Positions 8,345 to 17,371 of a DNA stretch of 64,000 nucleotides are shown here, piece by piece; the first letter of the stretch is position 1, and each line of letters starts with the position of its first letter. Location: the NCBI GenBank assembly GCA_016793095.1, contig JAEUJQ010000052.1:124001-188000 (forward strand), given 5' to 3'. The position numbers were made by a program, and so were the translations under genes. This DNA is from Myxococcaceae bacterium (lineage in GTDB: Bacteria > Myxococcota > Myxococcia > Myxococcales > Myxococcaceae). Under the pieces are notes generated by a model that saw only the letters and a list, made by a program, of their open reading frames with translations, did not search any database and was not told where the DNA came from.

Positions 8345-10327
8345 TCAGTTCACCGGCCGGGTGGGCCGCGGCATGGGCTTGCCCCGCACCATGAGGTTCG
8401 AGAACCGGCACTGCAGGTTGCGACACCCGACGGCGACCTTGCCCGTCCGCAGGCCCAGCGCCGGCAGCTCCTTGTGGAGCACCTCGGTGCCGTTGACGAG
8501 CCCCTTCACCGCCACGCTCCCGGACGGCAGCGCCTTGAGCTTGAGGCCCATGCGGAAGCGGCCCCGGGGCACCGTCACCTGATCCTGCACCAGGCCGTCG
8601 TTCGAGCTGTTGCCCACCTCTTCCTTGCCGCTCGGGAGGAAGTAGCGCCACATCAGCCGCATCTCGTTCACCGGCGGCACGCCCGGGACGTCGGGGATCG
8701 CGAAGAGGCTGACCTGCGTCTCCTTGATGCGGAACGAGAGCTCGATGAAGCGCTGCGCCTCGGGGTCGAGCGGCGGGAACTCGGGCGAGAGCGCCTCGTA
8801 CATGACGTCCACCTCGGCGTGGTAGTCCTCGGTCGAGTAGTAGCGGGCGCCCAGGTAGGCGCGGGGCACCACCGTCACCGGCCCCTCGGGATCCGTCACC
8901 TCTCCGAACTGAATGGCGGTGAGCGCCCCGTCATCGAGCGCCCAGTGCCCTGCGTGCGCGCTGATCTCTTCGCCGCCGTCAGCCGTCGCGGGCTCGAAAG
9001 ACACCGTCAACACCCGCCCCTCCTCGCGCTGCGCCGCGAAGAAGCTGTCGTCGGTGTCCTGGTACCAGGCGGGGGCTCGGGTCGGGGGCGGCGGCGGTCG
9101 GTCTTCCTTCACGGGAAGCAGGCGCGCGCCGATCGCGACGAGCAGCAGGCCGCCCAGCACGAAGACCGCCAGGCGCCAGCCCCCACCGGGCTCCTGCACG
9201 AAGGAGGACACCCGGGCCGGGACGGTGGTGTTCCGACGGGGCGGGGCCACCGAGCCGGCCGTCTCGATCAGCGGCTCCAGCACCCTGGCGACCTCGAGGG
9301 CTCGCGCGGGCCGGTGCTCTGGATCGGTGTCGAGCAGCCGGCCCACCACGTCGTCGATGGCGGGCGAGAGGCCGGGCACCTTCTCGCTGGGCAGCTTGAA
9401 CCGCCCGAGCGGGAGCTCGCCCGTGAGCAGCTCGTAGAGCAACACGCCCAGCGAGTAGAGATCGGCGCGGTGATCGACGTTCTTGGCGTCACGACGCTGC
9501 TCGGGCGCCATGTAGTTGACCGTGCCCATGGCCACCGCCGTCGCCGTCAGCGCGATGTTCTTCTCGCTGTCCTTCATGCCCGCGAGGCCGAAGTCGGCGA
9601 TCTTCACGTGGCCCCGCGGGTCGATCAGCACGTTCTCGGGCTTGAGATCGCGATGCACCACCTTCTGCTCGTGCGCGTAGTCGATGGCCTTCGCGACCTC
9701 GACGATGATGCGCAGCGCGTCCTTCGGCGGCAGGCGCTTGCCGGTGAGCAGCTCGCGCAGGTTGACGCCCCCGACGAGCTCCATCACGAAGTAGTAGTGG
9801 GTGCCGGCCTGCCCGCGGTCGATGATCTGCACGACGTTCGGGTGACTGAGCGACGCGAGCGCCGTCGCCTCCTTCTCGAAGCGCGCGACGAACTCGCGAT
9901 CGCTGGCGAACTTCGAGGGCAGCAGCTTCACCGCCACCTGCCGATCGAGCGACGTCTGCCGCGCGCGCCACACCTCGCCCATGCCGCCGCGCCCCAGCAG
10001 CTCGAGCAGCTCATAGCCCTGCACCTTCGGGGTGGGCTCGGCGATCGTGGTGTCGGAGGACGTGCTGGGCTGGCTCGCCCCGAGCTCGACCTCGACGTGC
10101 GAGGGCAGCGGCGGAGGCGGCGGTGCGGGATCGGCCCTGTCGTCGCGCGGCGGCCTGGCTGGCGACGTGCGCCCGTCATTCGAGACCCGCACGTCCGTGC
10201 GGCGGACCTCGAACCGGATGCCGCACGAGCAGGTGATGTACTGGCCGCTCACGTACACCGAGGTGTCGTGAACGCGAGCGCAGTTGGGGCAGGGCTGCGT
10301 GACGGCCTGGCGGGTTGACCGCGTCAC
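8345..10327 (-). CDS. Transmembrane Ser/Thr protein kinase with zinc ribbon
   Basis: 660 residues. The N-terminal zinc ribbon has Cys13, Cys16, Cys33 and Cys35. A Pro-rich linker leads to a Hanks-type kinase (about 105-350) with all key motifs: GRGGMGEVW, Lys134, HRDLKPEN (225-232), DFG (245-247) and APE (274-276). A transmembrane helix at about 385-404 is followed by an extracytoplasmic domain (about 430-655) rich in beta strands, LamG/DUF1080-like in appearance. It should phosphorylate Ser/Thr targets in response to an outside ligand; the ligand is unknown. It lies 16 bases downstream of the FHA-cyclase gene, whose FHA domain is a plausible phospho-Thr reader. Confidence 0.9.
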   Translation of the reverse strand: MTRSTRQAVTQPCPNCARVHDTSVYVSGQYITCSCGIRFEVRRTDVRVSNDGRTSPARPPRDDRADPAPPPPPLPSHVEVELGASQPSTSSDTTIAEPTPKVQGYELLELLGRGGMGEVWRARQTSLDRQVAVKLLPSKFASDREFVARFEKEATALASLSHPNVVQIIDRGQAGTHYYFVMELVGGVNLRELLTGKRLPPKDALRIIVEVAKAIDYAHEQKVVHRDLKPENVLIDPRGHVKIADFGLAGMKDSEKNIALTATAVAMGTVNYMAPEQRRDAKNVDHRADLYSLGVLLYELLTGELPLGRFKLPSEKVPGLSPAIDDVVGRLLDTDPEHRPARALEVARVLEPLIETAGSVAPPRRNTTVPARVSSFVQEPGGGWRLAVFVLGGLLLVAIGARLLPVKEDRPPPPPTRAPAWYQDTDDSFFAAQREEGRVLTVSFEPATADGGEEISAHAGHWALDDGALTAIQFGEVTDPEGPVTVVPRAYLGARYYSTEDYHAEVDVMYEALSPEFPPLDPEAQRFIELSFRIKETQVSLFAIPDVPGVPPVNEMRLMWRYFLPSGKEEVGNSSNDGLVQDQVTVPRGRFRMGLKLKALPSGSVAVKGLVNGTEVLHKELPALGLRTGKVAVGCRNLQCRFSNLMVRGKPMPRPTRPVN

Positions 10328-10343
10328 GGATACCCGCCTTCGG

Positions 10344-12020
10344 TCATTCCTTGAAGCTGAGGATCCGGAAGGTGGGCACGCCCTTCTCCTTGCCCTTCAC
10401 CTGCAGCACCGAAACGGGCTCGACCACGAAGCCGGCCCCTGCGCGACGGACCGTCGTCTCGCTCGCGAGCACCTCCGCGCCCTTGGCGAGCCCACAGAGG
10501 CGCGACGCGGTGTTCACGGAGTCTCCGATGGCGGTGAACTCATGCCGCTCCGTCGAGCCGATGTAGCCGACGACCGCCGGCCCGGTGTTGACGCCGATGC
10601 CGACCTCGATGGGCTTCTTGCCGGCCTCTTCCCGCTGCCGGTTCATCTCGTGGATCTCGTCGAGCATCTCGAGCGCGCAGCGCAGCGCGCGTGACGCGTC
10701 GTCCGTGTGGGTGATGGGCGGGCCCCAGGTGGCCATCACGCAGTCACCGATGAACTTGTCGAGGTTGCCCTCGTGCCGGAAGATCACGTGCGCCATCGCG
10801 GTGAAGAACGTGTTCAGCATCGCGACGGTTTCCTGCGGGCTGTCGGCTTCGGCCATCGAGGTGAAGCCGCGGATGTCGGCGAAGATGACGCTCACCTCGG
10901 CGAGCCGGCCGACCCGCAGCAGCTCGACCTTGCCCGACACCACCGCCTCGGCGACGGCGGGCGCGAGGAAGCGTGAGAGCTCGGCGCGCGTGAGGGCTTC
11001 CTTCTCGATCTTCTGGGCGAGCTCTGCGTTCTCGAGCGCGATGGCGGCCTGCGAGGCGATGCCCGAGAGCACCTTGAGGTCCTTCTCCGAGAAGGCGTTG
11101 GTGCGCTCACGCGTGTCGCAGAAGAGGATCCCGCGCAGCACCCCCTTCGACAGCAGCGGCACCGCCATGGCTGACCGGATGCCCTGCGCGACGATGGACT
11201 CCGACGACGAGAACCGCGAGTCGAGGATCGCGTCGGCCGTCAGCACCGCGCTCCGGGTCTCCGACACGCGCTTGAGCACCGTCTCCGAGACCGTCACCTC
11301 GCCCGCGTCCGCCTTGCGGCGCTTGATCGCCTGCGGGTTCAGGTTGCCGTCGTCGTCCGCGAGGAAGATGACGGCGTTGTCCGCCGCGAGCAGCTCGAAC
11401 GCGACCTGGAGGATCTTGTCGAGCAGCGAGTGCAGATCGCGCTCCATGCCGACGAGGCGATGGAACTCGTTGGCGATGCGCAGCTTCTCGTAGTCCTGCC
11501 GGAGCGTCTCGAGATCCGACAGCTTGTCCGCGGGGCGGAACTCCGCCGACTCCATCTGCGCCACGGTGGCGAGGAAGGCCGGCATCGAGTGCGCCGACTG
11601 CACCACGGTGACGCCGGCGTTCGCCGTGGGCGTCGCCCCTGCGTGATCGACCCCCGACATGAAGACGAGGCGGCTGTTCCCCAGCGCGATCTCGTCCCCG
11701 TCACGCAGGCGCAGCTCGCGCACCTTGCGGCCGTTCACGAAGGTGCCGTTCGACGAGTTCAGATCGCGGAGCAGGAAGGTCGCCCCGACCCGCTCGATGA
11801 TGCAGTGCTCTTTCGAGACCTCGCGATCGACGAGGCGCAGGGTGTTGTTGGGGTGCCGGCCCAGGGACGTCTTGTCAGCGAGGGGAAACTCCCCCTGCTT
11901 GCCGTCCGCGAACTTCCCCGCCAGCCGTGGCCCCTTCAGCTGACCCGGCGCATAGACCTGGGCCGGCTTCTGCTCGCCTGCCGGCGCGACGTTCGTCAAC
12001 GGAATCGGTTGAGGAGCCAA
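10344..12020 (-). CDS. FHA-GAF-class III adenylate/guanylate cyclase
   Basis: 558 residues. The FHA domain (about 46-120) has the phosphothreonine-binding pattern SLGRHPNNTL, SKEHC and NSSNGTFVN. A GAF domain (about 190-335) follows, then a class III cyclase (about 372-555) with both metal-binding Asp (ADIRGFT Asp382, IGDCVMA Asp426), and Lys422 and Asp500 in the usual purine-specifying positions, which favours ATP. It is thus probably a soluble, active adenylate cyclase controlled by phosphorylation and a GAF ligand. It is upstream of and co-oriented with the kinase gene (16-base gap). Confidence 0.9.
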   Translation of the reverse strand: MAPQPIPLTNVAPAGEQKPAQVYAPGQLKGPRLAGKFADGKQGEFPLADKTSLGRHPNNTLRLVDREVSKEHCIIERVGATFLLRDLNSSNGTFVNGRKVRELRLRDGDEIALGNSRLVFMSGVDHAGATPTANAGVTVVQSAHSMPAFLATVAQMESAEFRPADKLSDLETLRQDYEKLRIANEFHRLVGMERDLHSLLDKILQVAFELLAADNAVIFLADDDGNLNPQAIKRRKADAGEVTVSETVLKRVSETRSAVLTADAILDSRFSSSESIVAQGIRSAMAVPLLSKGVLRGILFCDTRERTNAFSEKDLKVLSGIASQAAIALENAELAQKIEKEALTRAELSRFLAPAVAEAVVSGKVELLRVGRLAEVSVIFADIRGFTSMAEADSPQETVAMLNTFFTAMAHVIFRHEGNLDKFIGDCVMATWGPPITHTDDASRALRCALEMLDEIHEMNRQREEAGKKPIEVGIGVNTGPAVVGYIGSTERHEFTAIGDSVNTASRLCGLAKGAEVLASETTVRRAGAGFVVEPVSVLQVKGKEKGVPTFRILSFKE

Positions 12021-12139
12021 GCGCCCAAGACCCTAGCAAGAGGAACGTCTCTGACAAAACGAACGCTGCGGGTCGCGCATCGATCTTCTCCCTCCCGCCC
12101 GAAGCGAAACGGCCGGTCCCCTGCTACGAAGCGCCCACC
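12021..12139. promoter_or_regulatory. Divergent intergenic region, cyclase/kinase and SUFU-like/truD units
   Basis: 119 bases separate two head-to-head transcription units, so promoters in both directions must lie here. I cannot identify a convincing -35/-10 pair or palindrome on either strand. Confidence 0.4.
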
Positions 12140-13243
12140 ATGCCGAAGGCGACGTCGCGCAAGCGCAGGCCAACAACAACCCCTCGGACTCGCTCAAAAA
12201 AACGCCAGACGAAGGGGGCGCGCCGAAAAAAGGCCTCTCCCTCCCCTCGCCCAGCCCAGCCGATCGGCCTGGCTGAACGTCGAGGCCTCGTCGCAGCTGC
12301 AATGACCGCGGCCGAGGCGGGCCGATGGGCCGGGGCGCCGGTGACCGTGTCGCCGCTGGAGGGTGTCGAGCTGCGCGTCGGCGCAGTGGCGACCCCGGGC
12401 AGACCGCTCTGGTGGGCCGTGACGCGGGGGCTCTTCGCCCAGAGCGGGCTCGAGCTCTCGCTGCGGTTGCCGCGCGGCAAGGACGAGCTGACGCCGCCTC
12501 CCTTCCTGGCGCCGGTGATGACGAAGCTGATCGGCTTCGCGCGTGAGGGCCGCCTCACCGAGGGACAGGTGGTCGAGTGGCCGCGCCCCTTCGGCCCGGG
12601 CGTCGAGACGGATCTCGGCGTCTTCGCCCTCACCATCGACCCCGCCTTCGGCACGATCCGCACCGCCCACGACGCCGTACCGGTGCTGCTCGCGGTGGGC
12701 CTCACGGCTGACGAGGCCCGGCTGGTGCGGGAGTGGAGCCCGCAAGGCCTGCTGGAGGTGCTCGCCAGGCTCGACCCGACGCTGTCCACCTCGGTCGAGC
12801 GGGCCTCGCTCTTGTCCTCGCCACGCGCGCGACAGGCCATCGAGCAGCGCGTCGAGCGGGAGGGCTCGTCGATGGGGGTGCTGGTCGCCGAGCGGAGCGA
12901 GCTGTCCGGCAAAGACAAGGCGACCTGGACCCTCGACACCCGCAGCTGCGACGCGCTGGTGAGCCTGCTCAAGGGCCGGCTCGGGCACCAACGACCGTTC
13001 ACCGTGCGATCGGCGACCAGCTCCGTCGAGGTCGTGCCCGCCGACAGCGACGCCTTCACCGCGAGCGGCAACCAGGCGACGCTGAAGCTCACCCAGCCCA
13101 CGTCCCGGGCGCTGCGCGCGAACCTCAAGCCGCTACCGGGTCGCTACCGCTGGGACGACCTGCCGAACCTCACCATCGAGGTGAAGCCGGGGACCGAATT
13201 GCGACCCCCGCCGTCCACGCCCGCAGTAAACGTGCCGTCATGA
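12140..13243 (+). CDS. Suppressor-of-fused (SUFU)-like protein with basic tail
   Basis: 367 residues from ATG 12140. Residues 1-40 are a Lys/Arg/Thr/Ser/Pro-rich basic tail (KATSRKRRPTTTPRTRSKKR) of the kind that binds nucleic acid. The rest resembles a SUFU domain: GRPLWWAVTRGLF, VMTKLIGFAREGR, then PVLLAVGLTADEARLVREW and GLLEVLARLDP match the spacing of the bacterial SUFU pattern. Bacterial SUFU domains are often toxin-immunity proteins, but no toxin gene is adjacent. The stop overlaps the truD ATG (ATGA at 13240-13243), so the two are translationally coupled. The family call is by pattern only. Confidence 0.6.
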   Translation: MPKATSRKRRPTTTPRTRSKKRQTKGARRKKASPSPRPAQPIGLAERRGLVAAAMTAAEAGRWAGAPVTVSPLEGVELRVGAVATPGRPLWWAVTRGLFAQSGLELSLRLPRGKDELTPPPFLAPVMTKLIGFAREGRLTEGQVVEWPRPFGPGVETDLGVFALTIDPAFGTIRTAHDAVPVLLAVGLTADEARLVREWSPQGLLEVLARLDPTLSTSVERASLLSSPRARQAIEQRVEREGSSMGVLVAERSELSGKDKATWTLDTRSCDALVSLLKGRLGHQRPFTVRSATSSVEVVPADSDAFTASGNQATLKLTQPTSRALRANLKPLPGRYRWDDLPNLTIEVKPGTELRPPPSTPAVNVPS

Positions 13244-14595
13244 AGCTCAAGCAGCGTCCCGAAGACTTCTCGGTCAAGGAGTCGTACCGCTTCGAGGAGG
13301 ATCGTGACGGGCGCTACCGCGTGTACCTGATGGACAAGCAGAAGCTGTCCACCTTCGACGCGGTCAACCGCATCACGAAGAAGTTCGGGCTCAAGCCCGG
13401 CGCGATCAGCTTCTGCGGGCTGAAGGACAAGCAGGGCCGCACCGAGCAGCTCATCGCCGTCGAGGGCGTGGACGTCGATCTGCAGGATCCCGATCTGCGC
13501 CTCAAGTTCCTCGGGCGGGCCGCCGAGCCCCTCACCGCCGCCAACACCACCTCGAACCGCTTCGCCGTCACCGTGCGACAGCTCCGCGAGCAGGAGCTCA
13601 AGGACGTCACCCTCGCGGTCGCCGAGGTCAACCGGCTCGGCGTGGTGAACTACTTCGACAACCAGCGCTTCGGCTCCCTCAAGCACGGGCAGGGCTTCAT
13701 CGCGAAGGACCTGCTCCGCGGGGACTTCGAGACGGCCCTCAAGAACTACATGGCGGTGCCCTCACCGCTCGATCGCACCGACGACGCGAAGGTGAAGGCG
13801 TTCTGGGCCGAGCGCTGGGGCGACTGGAAGGCGCACTGCCCGTTCGACGCCGCGAACAAGAAGTACGGCCGCGTGCTCCACGTGCTGCGCAAGTCGCCGC
13901 GCGACTTCGTCAACGCCTTCCTGCAGATCGACGCCCAGTACCGCGCGATGCTGCTCTTCACCTGGCAGTCGTACGTGTGGAACGAGTCCGCCCGGCGGCT
14001 GTTGCAGCTCGTGCTCCCCCGCGAGTCGCTCTTCGTGATGCCGTACCAGGCGGGCAGCCTGCTCCATCACCGCGACGCGCCGACGGAGCTGCTGGCGTGG
14101 ATGCGCCAGGCGATGGTGCCCCTGGTGGGGCCGACGACGACGTTCACCGATCGCCGGGTCGAGGAGGCCGTCACCTGGGCCCTTGGCAAAGAGAAGCTGA
14201 CGCTCGAGCAGCTGGTGGTGAAGGAAGCGCCGCGCCTGCTCTTCTTCAAACACGAAGAGCGGCCCCTGCTCATCCAGCCCCAGAAGCTCGTCATCGGCCG
14301 CGCTGGCCGCGATGAGCTCAACCGTGGCTTCATGAAGGTGAACGTCGCCTTCACGCTCCCGCCCGGCAGCTACGCCACCCTCACCGTCAAGCGCCTCTTC
14401 CACTTCGGCGTCGAGCAGCTCGAGCGCGAGTCGCGGGAGCGGCCGAAGCCCCGCGAGGAGCTGCCGCCCCCCGAGGCCAGGCCCACGCGTCAGCCGCCCC
14501 GCCCGTCGAGCGACACCCCGTCGGGCTTCCGGGCGCGCCAGAAGCACAAGAAGGCCGCCAGGGCCGCCGCGCGCCAGGCCCAACCGGCGAAGTAG
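13240..14595 (+). CDS. truD: tRNA pseudouridine synthase TruD-like
   Basis: 451 residues, longer than E. coli TruD (about 350). TruD converts U13 of tRNA-Glu to pseudouridine. The catalytic motif ISFCGLKDKQGRTEQ (catalytic Asp in GLKDK) and NYFDNQRFGS are intact, as is the family N-terminus MKLKQRPEDFSVKE. The last 55 residues are a Pro/Arg/Lys-rich tail ending KHKKAARAAARQAQPAK, absent from typical TruD and perhaps RNA-binding. It overlaps the SUFU-like gene by four bases. Confidence 0.9.
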   Translation: MKLKQRPEDFSVKESYRFEEDRDGRYRVYLMDKQKLSTFDAVNRITKKFGLKPGAISFCGLKDKQGRTEQLIAVEGVDVDLQDPDLRLKFLGRAAEPLTAANTTSNRFAVTVRQLREQELKDVTLAVAEVNRLGVVNYFDNQRFGSLKHGQGFIAKDLLRGDFETALKNYMAVPSPLDRTDDAKVKAFWAERWGDWKAHCPFDAANKKYGRVLHVLRKSPRDFVNAFLQIDAQYRAMLLFTWQSYVWNESARRLLQLVLPRESLFVMPYQAGSLLHHRDAPTELLAWMRQAMVPLVGPTTTFTDRRVEEAVTWALGKEKLTLEQLVVKEAPRLLFFKHEERPLLIQPQKLVIGRAGRDELNRGFMKVNVAFTLPPGSYATLTVKRLFHFGVEQLERESRERPKPREELPPPEARPTRQPPRPSSDTPSGFRARQKHKKAARAAARQAQPAK

Positions 14596-14677
14596 GCACC
14601 CAACCGACTGATTCTCCTCGCGTTGTTCGAGGCGGCGGGGGGCGCAATGAGAGGGTGCTCCACCCGTACTGCGTGAC

Positions 14678-15298
14678 GTGAACGCACTTGCTGAGATGGC
14701 TGGCTCGCTGTCGTTGTCGCTGGGGATGATGAGCGCCGAAGCCACCCAACCCTGGGTCGAGGAGGTGCGCCGGGCGAGGCGTGGCGACGCGTCTGCGTTC
14801 GCGGCCCTCGTGCGCGGCATGCAGCGGCCCGTGTTCGGCCTCTGCCTGCGGCTGTTGCGCAACGAGGCCGAGGCGACCGAGGTGGCCCAGGAGACGTTCC
14901 TGCGCGCCTACCAGAACCTCGAGCGCTTCGACGAGGCGCGGCCGTTCGATCTCTGGGTCCTCACCATCGCGCGCAACCTGTGCCTCGACATCCTCCGGCG
15001 ACGCCAGAAGGTGAAGACGGAAGACGTCGAGCCGCACGCGCCCACGCTGGCGTCGCACGAGCCCACCAGCGAGGACCGGGCGATCGAGAAGCAGCAGCGC
15101 CAGTCGCTCGAGGAGGCGATGAGCACGCTGTCCTCCGACGACCGTGAAGTGCTCGCGCTCTATTACGTGCAGAAGCGCACCACGAAGGAGATCGGCACCA
15201 TCATGGGGGTGGCGCCGGGCACCATCATGGCCCGGCTCTTCCGCGCCCGTGAGAAGCTGCGCGTGCGCATGATGGCGACCGAGCGAGGTGCCGCATGA
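14678..15298 (+). CDS. ECF-type RNA polymerase sigma factor
   Basis: 206 residues from GTG 14678; ATG 14696, 14726 or 14729 are alternatives and would trim the non-conserved N-terminus. Region 2 (EVAQETFLRAYQNLERFDE, then FDLWVLTIARNLCLDILRR) and region 4 (LPSDDREVLAL-like STLSSDDREVLALYYVQKRT, KEIGTIMGVAPGTIMARLFRARE) are clear. Its stop overlaps the ATG of the next gene, a two-helix membrane protein that is a likely anti-sigma factor. Target promoter unknown. Confidence 0.9.
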   Translation: MNALAEMAGSLSLSLGMMSAEATQPWVEEVRRARRGDASAFAALVRGMQRPVFGLCLRLLRNEAEATEVAQETFLRAYQNLERFDEARPFDLWVLTIARNLCLDILRRRQKVKTEDVEPHAPTLASHEPTSEDRAIEKQQRQSLEEAMSTLSSDDREVLALYYVQKRTTKEIGTIMGVAPGTIMARLFRAREKLRVRMMATERGAA

Positions 15299-15780
15299 CG
15301 ACCCCGATGAACGACGAGGAGCTCGAGCTGGAGCGGCTCCTGGCCGAGAGCGCGCCGGACGAGAGAGACCGCGAGACCCTGCGCGAGGCCCACCGGCAGC
15401 TCGAGAAGGATCTGCTGCGCCTGGCCGACCCGTTGCCGCCGCCCGACTTCCTCACCCAGGTGATGGCGAAGGTCGAGGCCGAGCCGCGCCGCATGTCCGC
15501 GTCGGAGATCAGGAGCGCGATCGTGATCGCCCTGAGCGCGCTGGCCGCGTCGGCGGCGGCCTTCGTGTCGTCGGGCGCGTCGGCCGACGGCCTGGCGGTG
15601 TCGTTCGCGCAGACCTTCGTGGCCGCGCGCGAGCTGCTGGTCGGCTTCGGCAGCGGGCTGGCCGCGGTGTGGCGCACGGCAGGCCTGCCGCTCTCGGTGA
15701 TGCTCGCGGTGGTGGTGATGGTGACGCTGATGGGCTTCCGCCGGTTGGTCGCCCCGGTGAACGCAAAGGTGGTGTCGTGA
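15295..15780 (+). CDS. Putative anti-sigma factor, membrane protein
   Basis: 161 residues starting at ATG 15295, inside the sigma gene stop. The N-terminal 60 residues are acidic and helical (MNDEELELERLLAESAPDER), a plausible sigma-binding region but without a recognisable HxxxCxxC zinc motif. Two hydrophobic segments follow (about 68-88 and 132-152). Position and topology suggest an anti-sigma factor; there is no sequence proof. Its stop overlaps the start of the next gene. Confidence 0.7.
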   Translation: MTTPMNDEELELERLLAESAPDERDRETLREAHRQLEKDLLRLADPLPPPDFLTQVMAKVEAEPRRMSASEIRSAIVIALSALAASAAAFVSSGASADGLAVSFAQTFVAARELLVGFGSGLAAVWRTAGLPLSVMLAVVVMVTLMGFRRLVAPVNAKVVS

Positions 15781-17156
15781 TGCTCCCGTCTCTCCTCGCG
15801 CTCGCGCTGGCCGCGGGCCCGGTCTCGGTGCAGTTCGAAGGGCCGCTCAAGCAGGGGCTGTCGGCCATCGCCGAGAAGGGCGGCCTCAACGTCATCGTCG
15901 TCGGCGAGCTGGCCGAGCCCGCGCAGATTCACCTCACCGACGTGACGGCCGAAGAGGCGCTCGAGACGGTCGCGAAGGTGTACCAGCTCGAGGTGACGAA
16001 GCAGGGCAAGCTGTACGTGCTGCGCCGCGCGACCGCGAACGCCCAGGCGGCGCCTGCTCCTGCGGCCGCGGCCCCTTCCCCACCACCGGTCGCGCCGTCC
16101 CTCGTCATCAACACCACCCCCGGCAAGGACCAGACGTCGCCCGAGGTGAAGCAACTGCTCACCGAGGTCGAGAAGCTCGAGGCCGAGCAGCGCCGGTTGG
16201 AGCACGAGACCGAGCGGCTCGCCGACGAGGCCGAGCGCCGTGAGGAGCTGGCCGCCGAGCGCGACGAGAAGCTGAACGAGCTGGTCGAGAAGAAGGTGGA
16301 GCACGACAAGGTGCTGGGCCGGGTGAAGGGTGAGGCCGTCTCCGCGGGCAGTCCGGTCGTGATCGCCGCGGGCGAGGCCGTGAAGGACGCCGTGGCCTAC
16401 GGTGGACCGGTGGTGGTGGAGTCGGGCGCTCGGGTGACGGGCGACGCCGTGGCCTTCGGCGGCGACGTGGTGCTCAAGGACCGCGCGATCGTCGAGGGTG
16501 ACGCGGTGTCCTTCGGCGGGCGGGTGGTGCGCGAGGGCAACGCGACGGTGAAGGGCGAAGAGGTGTCGTTCGGCGGGTCGGGCATCGTCTCGTCGATGGC
16601 GGCCCACGCTGCGAAGGCGTCGAACGCGACCAGCGCGCATGAAGACGACAAGTCGGGCGGGCTGTCGATCGCGGCGTTCCTGGTGCAGTTCGTGGTCTTC
16701 TTCGTCTTCGGGTTCCTGCTGATGGTGTTCGCGCCGCAGCGCATGAAGGGGCTCGAGTCGGCGGTGCGCAGCCAGCCGGTGCTGTCGGGCGTCGTTGGCT
16801 TCCTCGCGCTGGTGGTAGCGCTGCCGCTCACCGTCTTCCTGCTCATCACGCTGATCGGCATTCCGGTGGCGGCGCTCTTGTGGCTCGCCCTGGCCTTCGT
16901 CGTGCCGATGGGCCTCGCGGCGATCGCCAACGCGGTGGGGACGGCGATGCCGCTCGGTCGGGTGCGCCGTACGCAGGCGATGGTGCTGGCCGTCGGCCTC
17001 TTCGCGTTGCTCCTCGTCGCGCAGGTGCCGGTGATGGGGCCGCTGGTGCTGTCGCTGGCGGTGTGCGTCTCGCTGGGCGCGGTGCTGCGGACGCGGCTGG
17101 GCGCGACACCGAAGGGGCTCCCCGTCACCGAGTCGGTCGAGCGGCTGCACGGCTGA
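15780..17156 (+). CDS. STN-like / coiled-coil / bactofilin-like membrane protein
   Basis: 458 residues from ATG 15780; GTG 15777 is an alternative. Layout: signal peptide (1-13), secretin/TonB N-domain-like fold (about 20-80), Ala/Pro linker (85-107), coiled coil (120-180), then three to four beta-helix turns of about 19 residues (DAVAYGGPVVVESG, DAVAFGGDVVLKDR, DAVSFGGRVVREG) as in polymer-forming bactofilin-type domains, and four or so membrane helices (295-445). It looks like an inner-membrane protein with a periplasmic solenoid. It is the third gene of the sigma/anti-sigma operon and may be its sensor or target. Confidence 0.75.
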   Translation: MLPSLLALALAAGPVSVQFEGPLKQGLSAIAEKGGLNVIVVGELAEPAQIHLTDVTAEEALETVAKVYQLEVTKQGKLYVLRRATANAQAAPAPAAAAPSPPPVAPSLVINTTPGKDQTSPEVKQLLTEVEKLEAEQRRLEHETERLADEAERREELAAERDEKLNELVEKKVEHDKVLGRVKGEAVSAGSPVVIAAGEAVKDAVAYGGPVVVESGARVTGDAVAFGGDVVLKDRAIVEGDAVSFGGRVVREGNATVKGEEVSFGGSGIVSSMAAHAAKASNATSAHEDDKSGGLSIAAFLVQFVVFFVFGFLLMVFAPQRMKGLESAVRSQPVLSGVVGFLALVVALPLTVFLLITLIGIPVAALLWLALAFVVPMGLAAIANAVGTAMPLGRVRRTQAMVLAVGLFALLLVAQVPVMGPLVLSLAVCVSLGAVLRTRLGATPKGLPVTESVERLHG

Positions 17157-17371
17157 GTGGCTGCACGGCTCCACGTCCACGGGGCACGAGCGAGCGCGCG
17201 GGCGAGGTGTACGAGGCGCTGCGCGGCGAGTGGCTCAAGGGCGGTCCGGGCCGCAGGCTGAGCGACGCCGCTACGGCGATGCGGATGAGTCGCTGAGCTC
17301 AGCAGTCGCGGCGAGGAGTCCTTCAAGACGTTTTCGCTGCACTCGGGGACGAGGCGGTGGGTCAGCGACTC

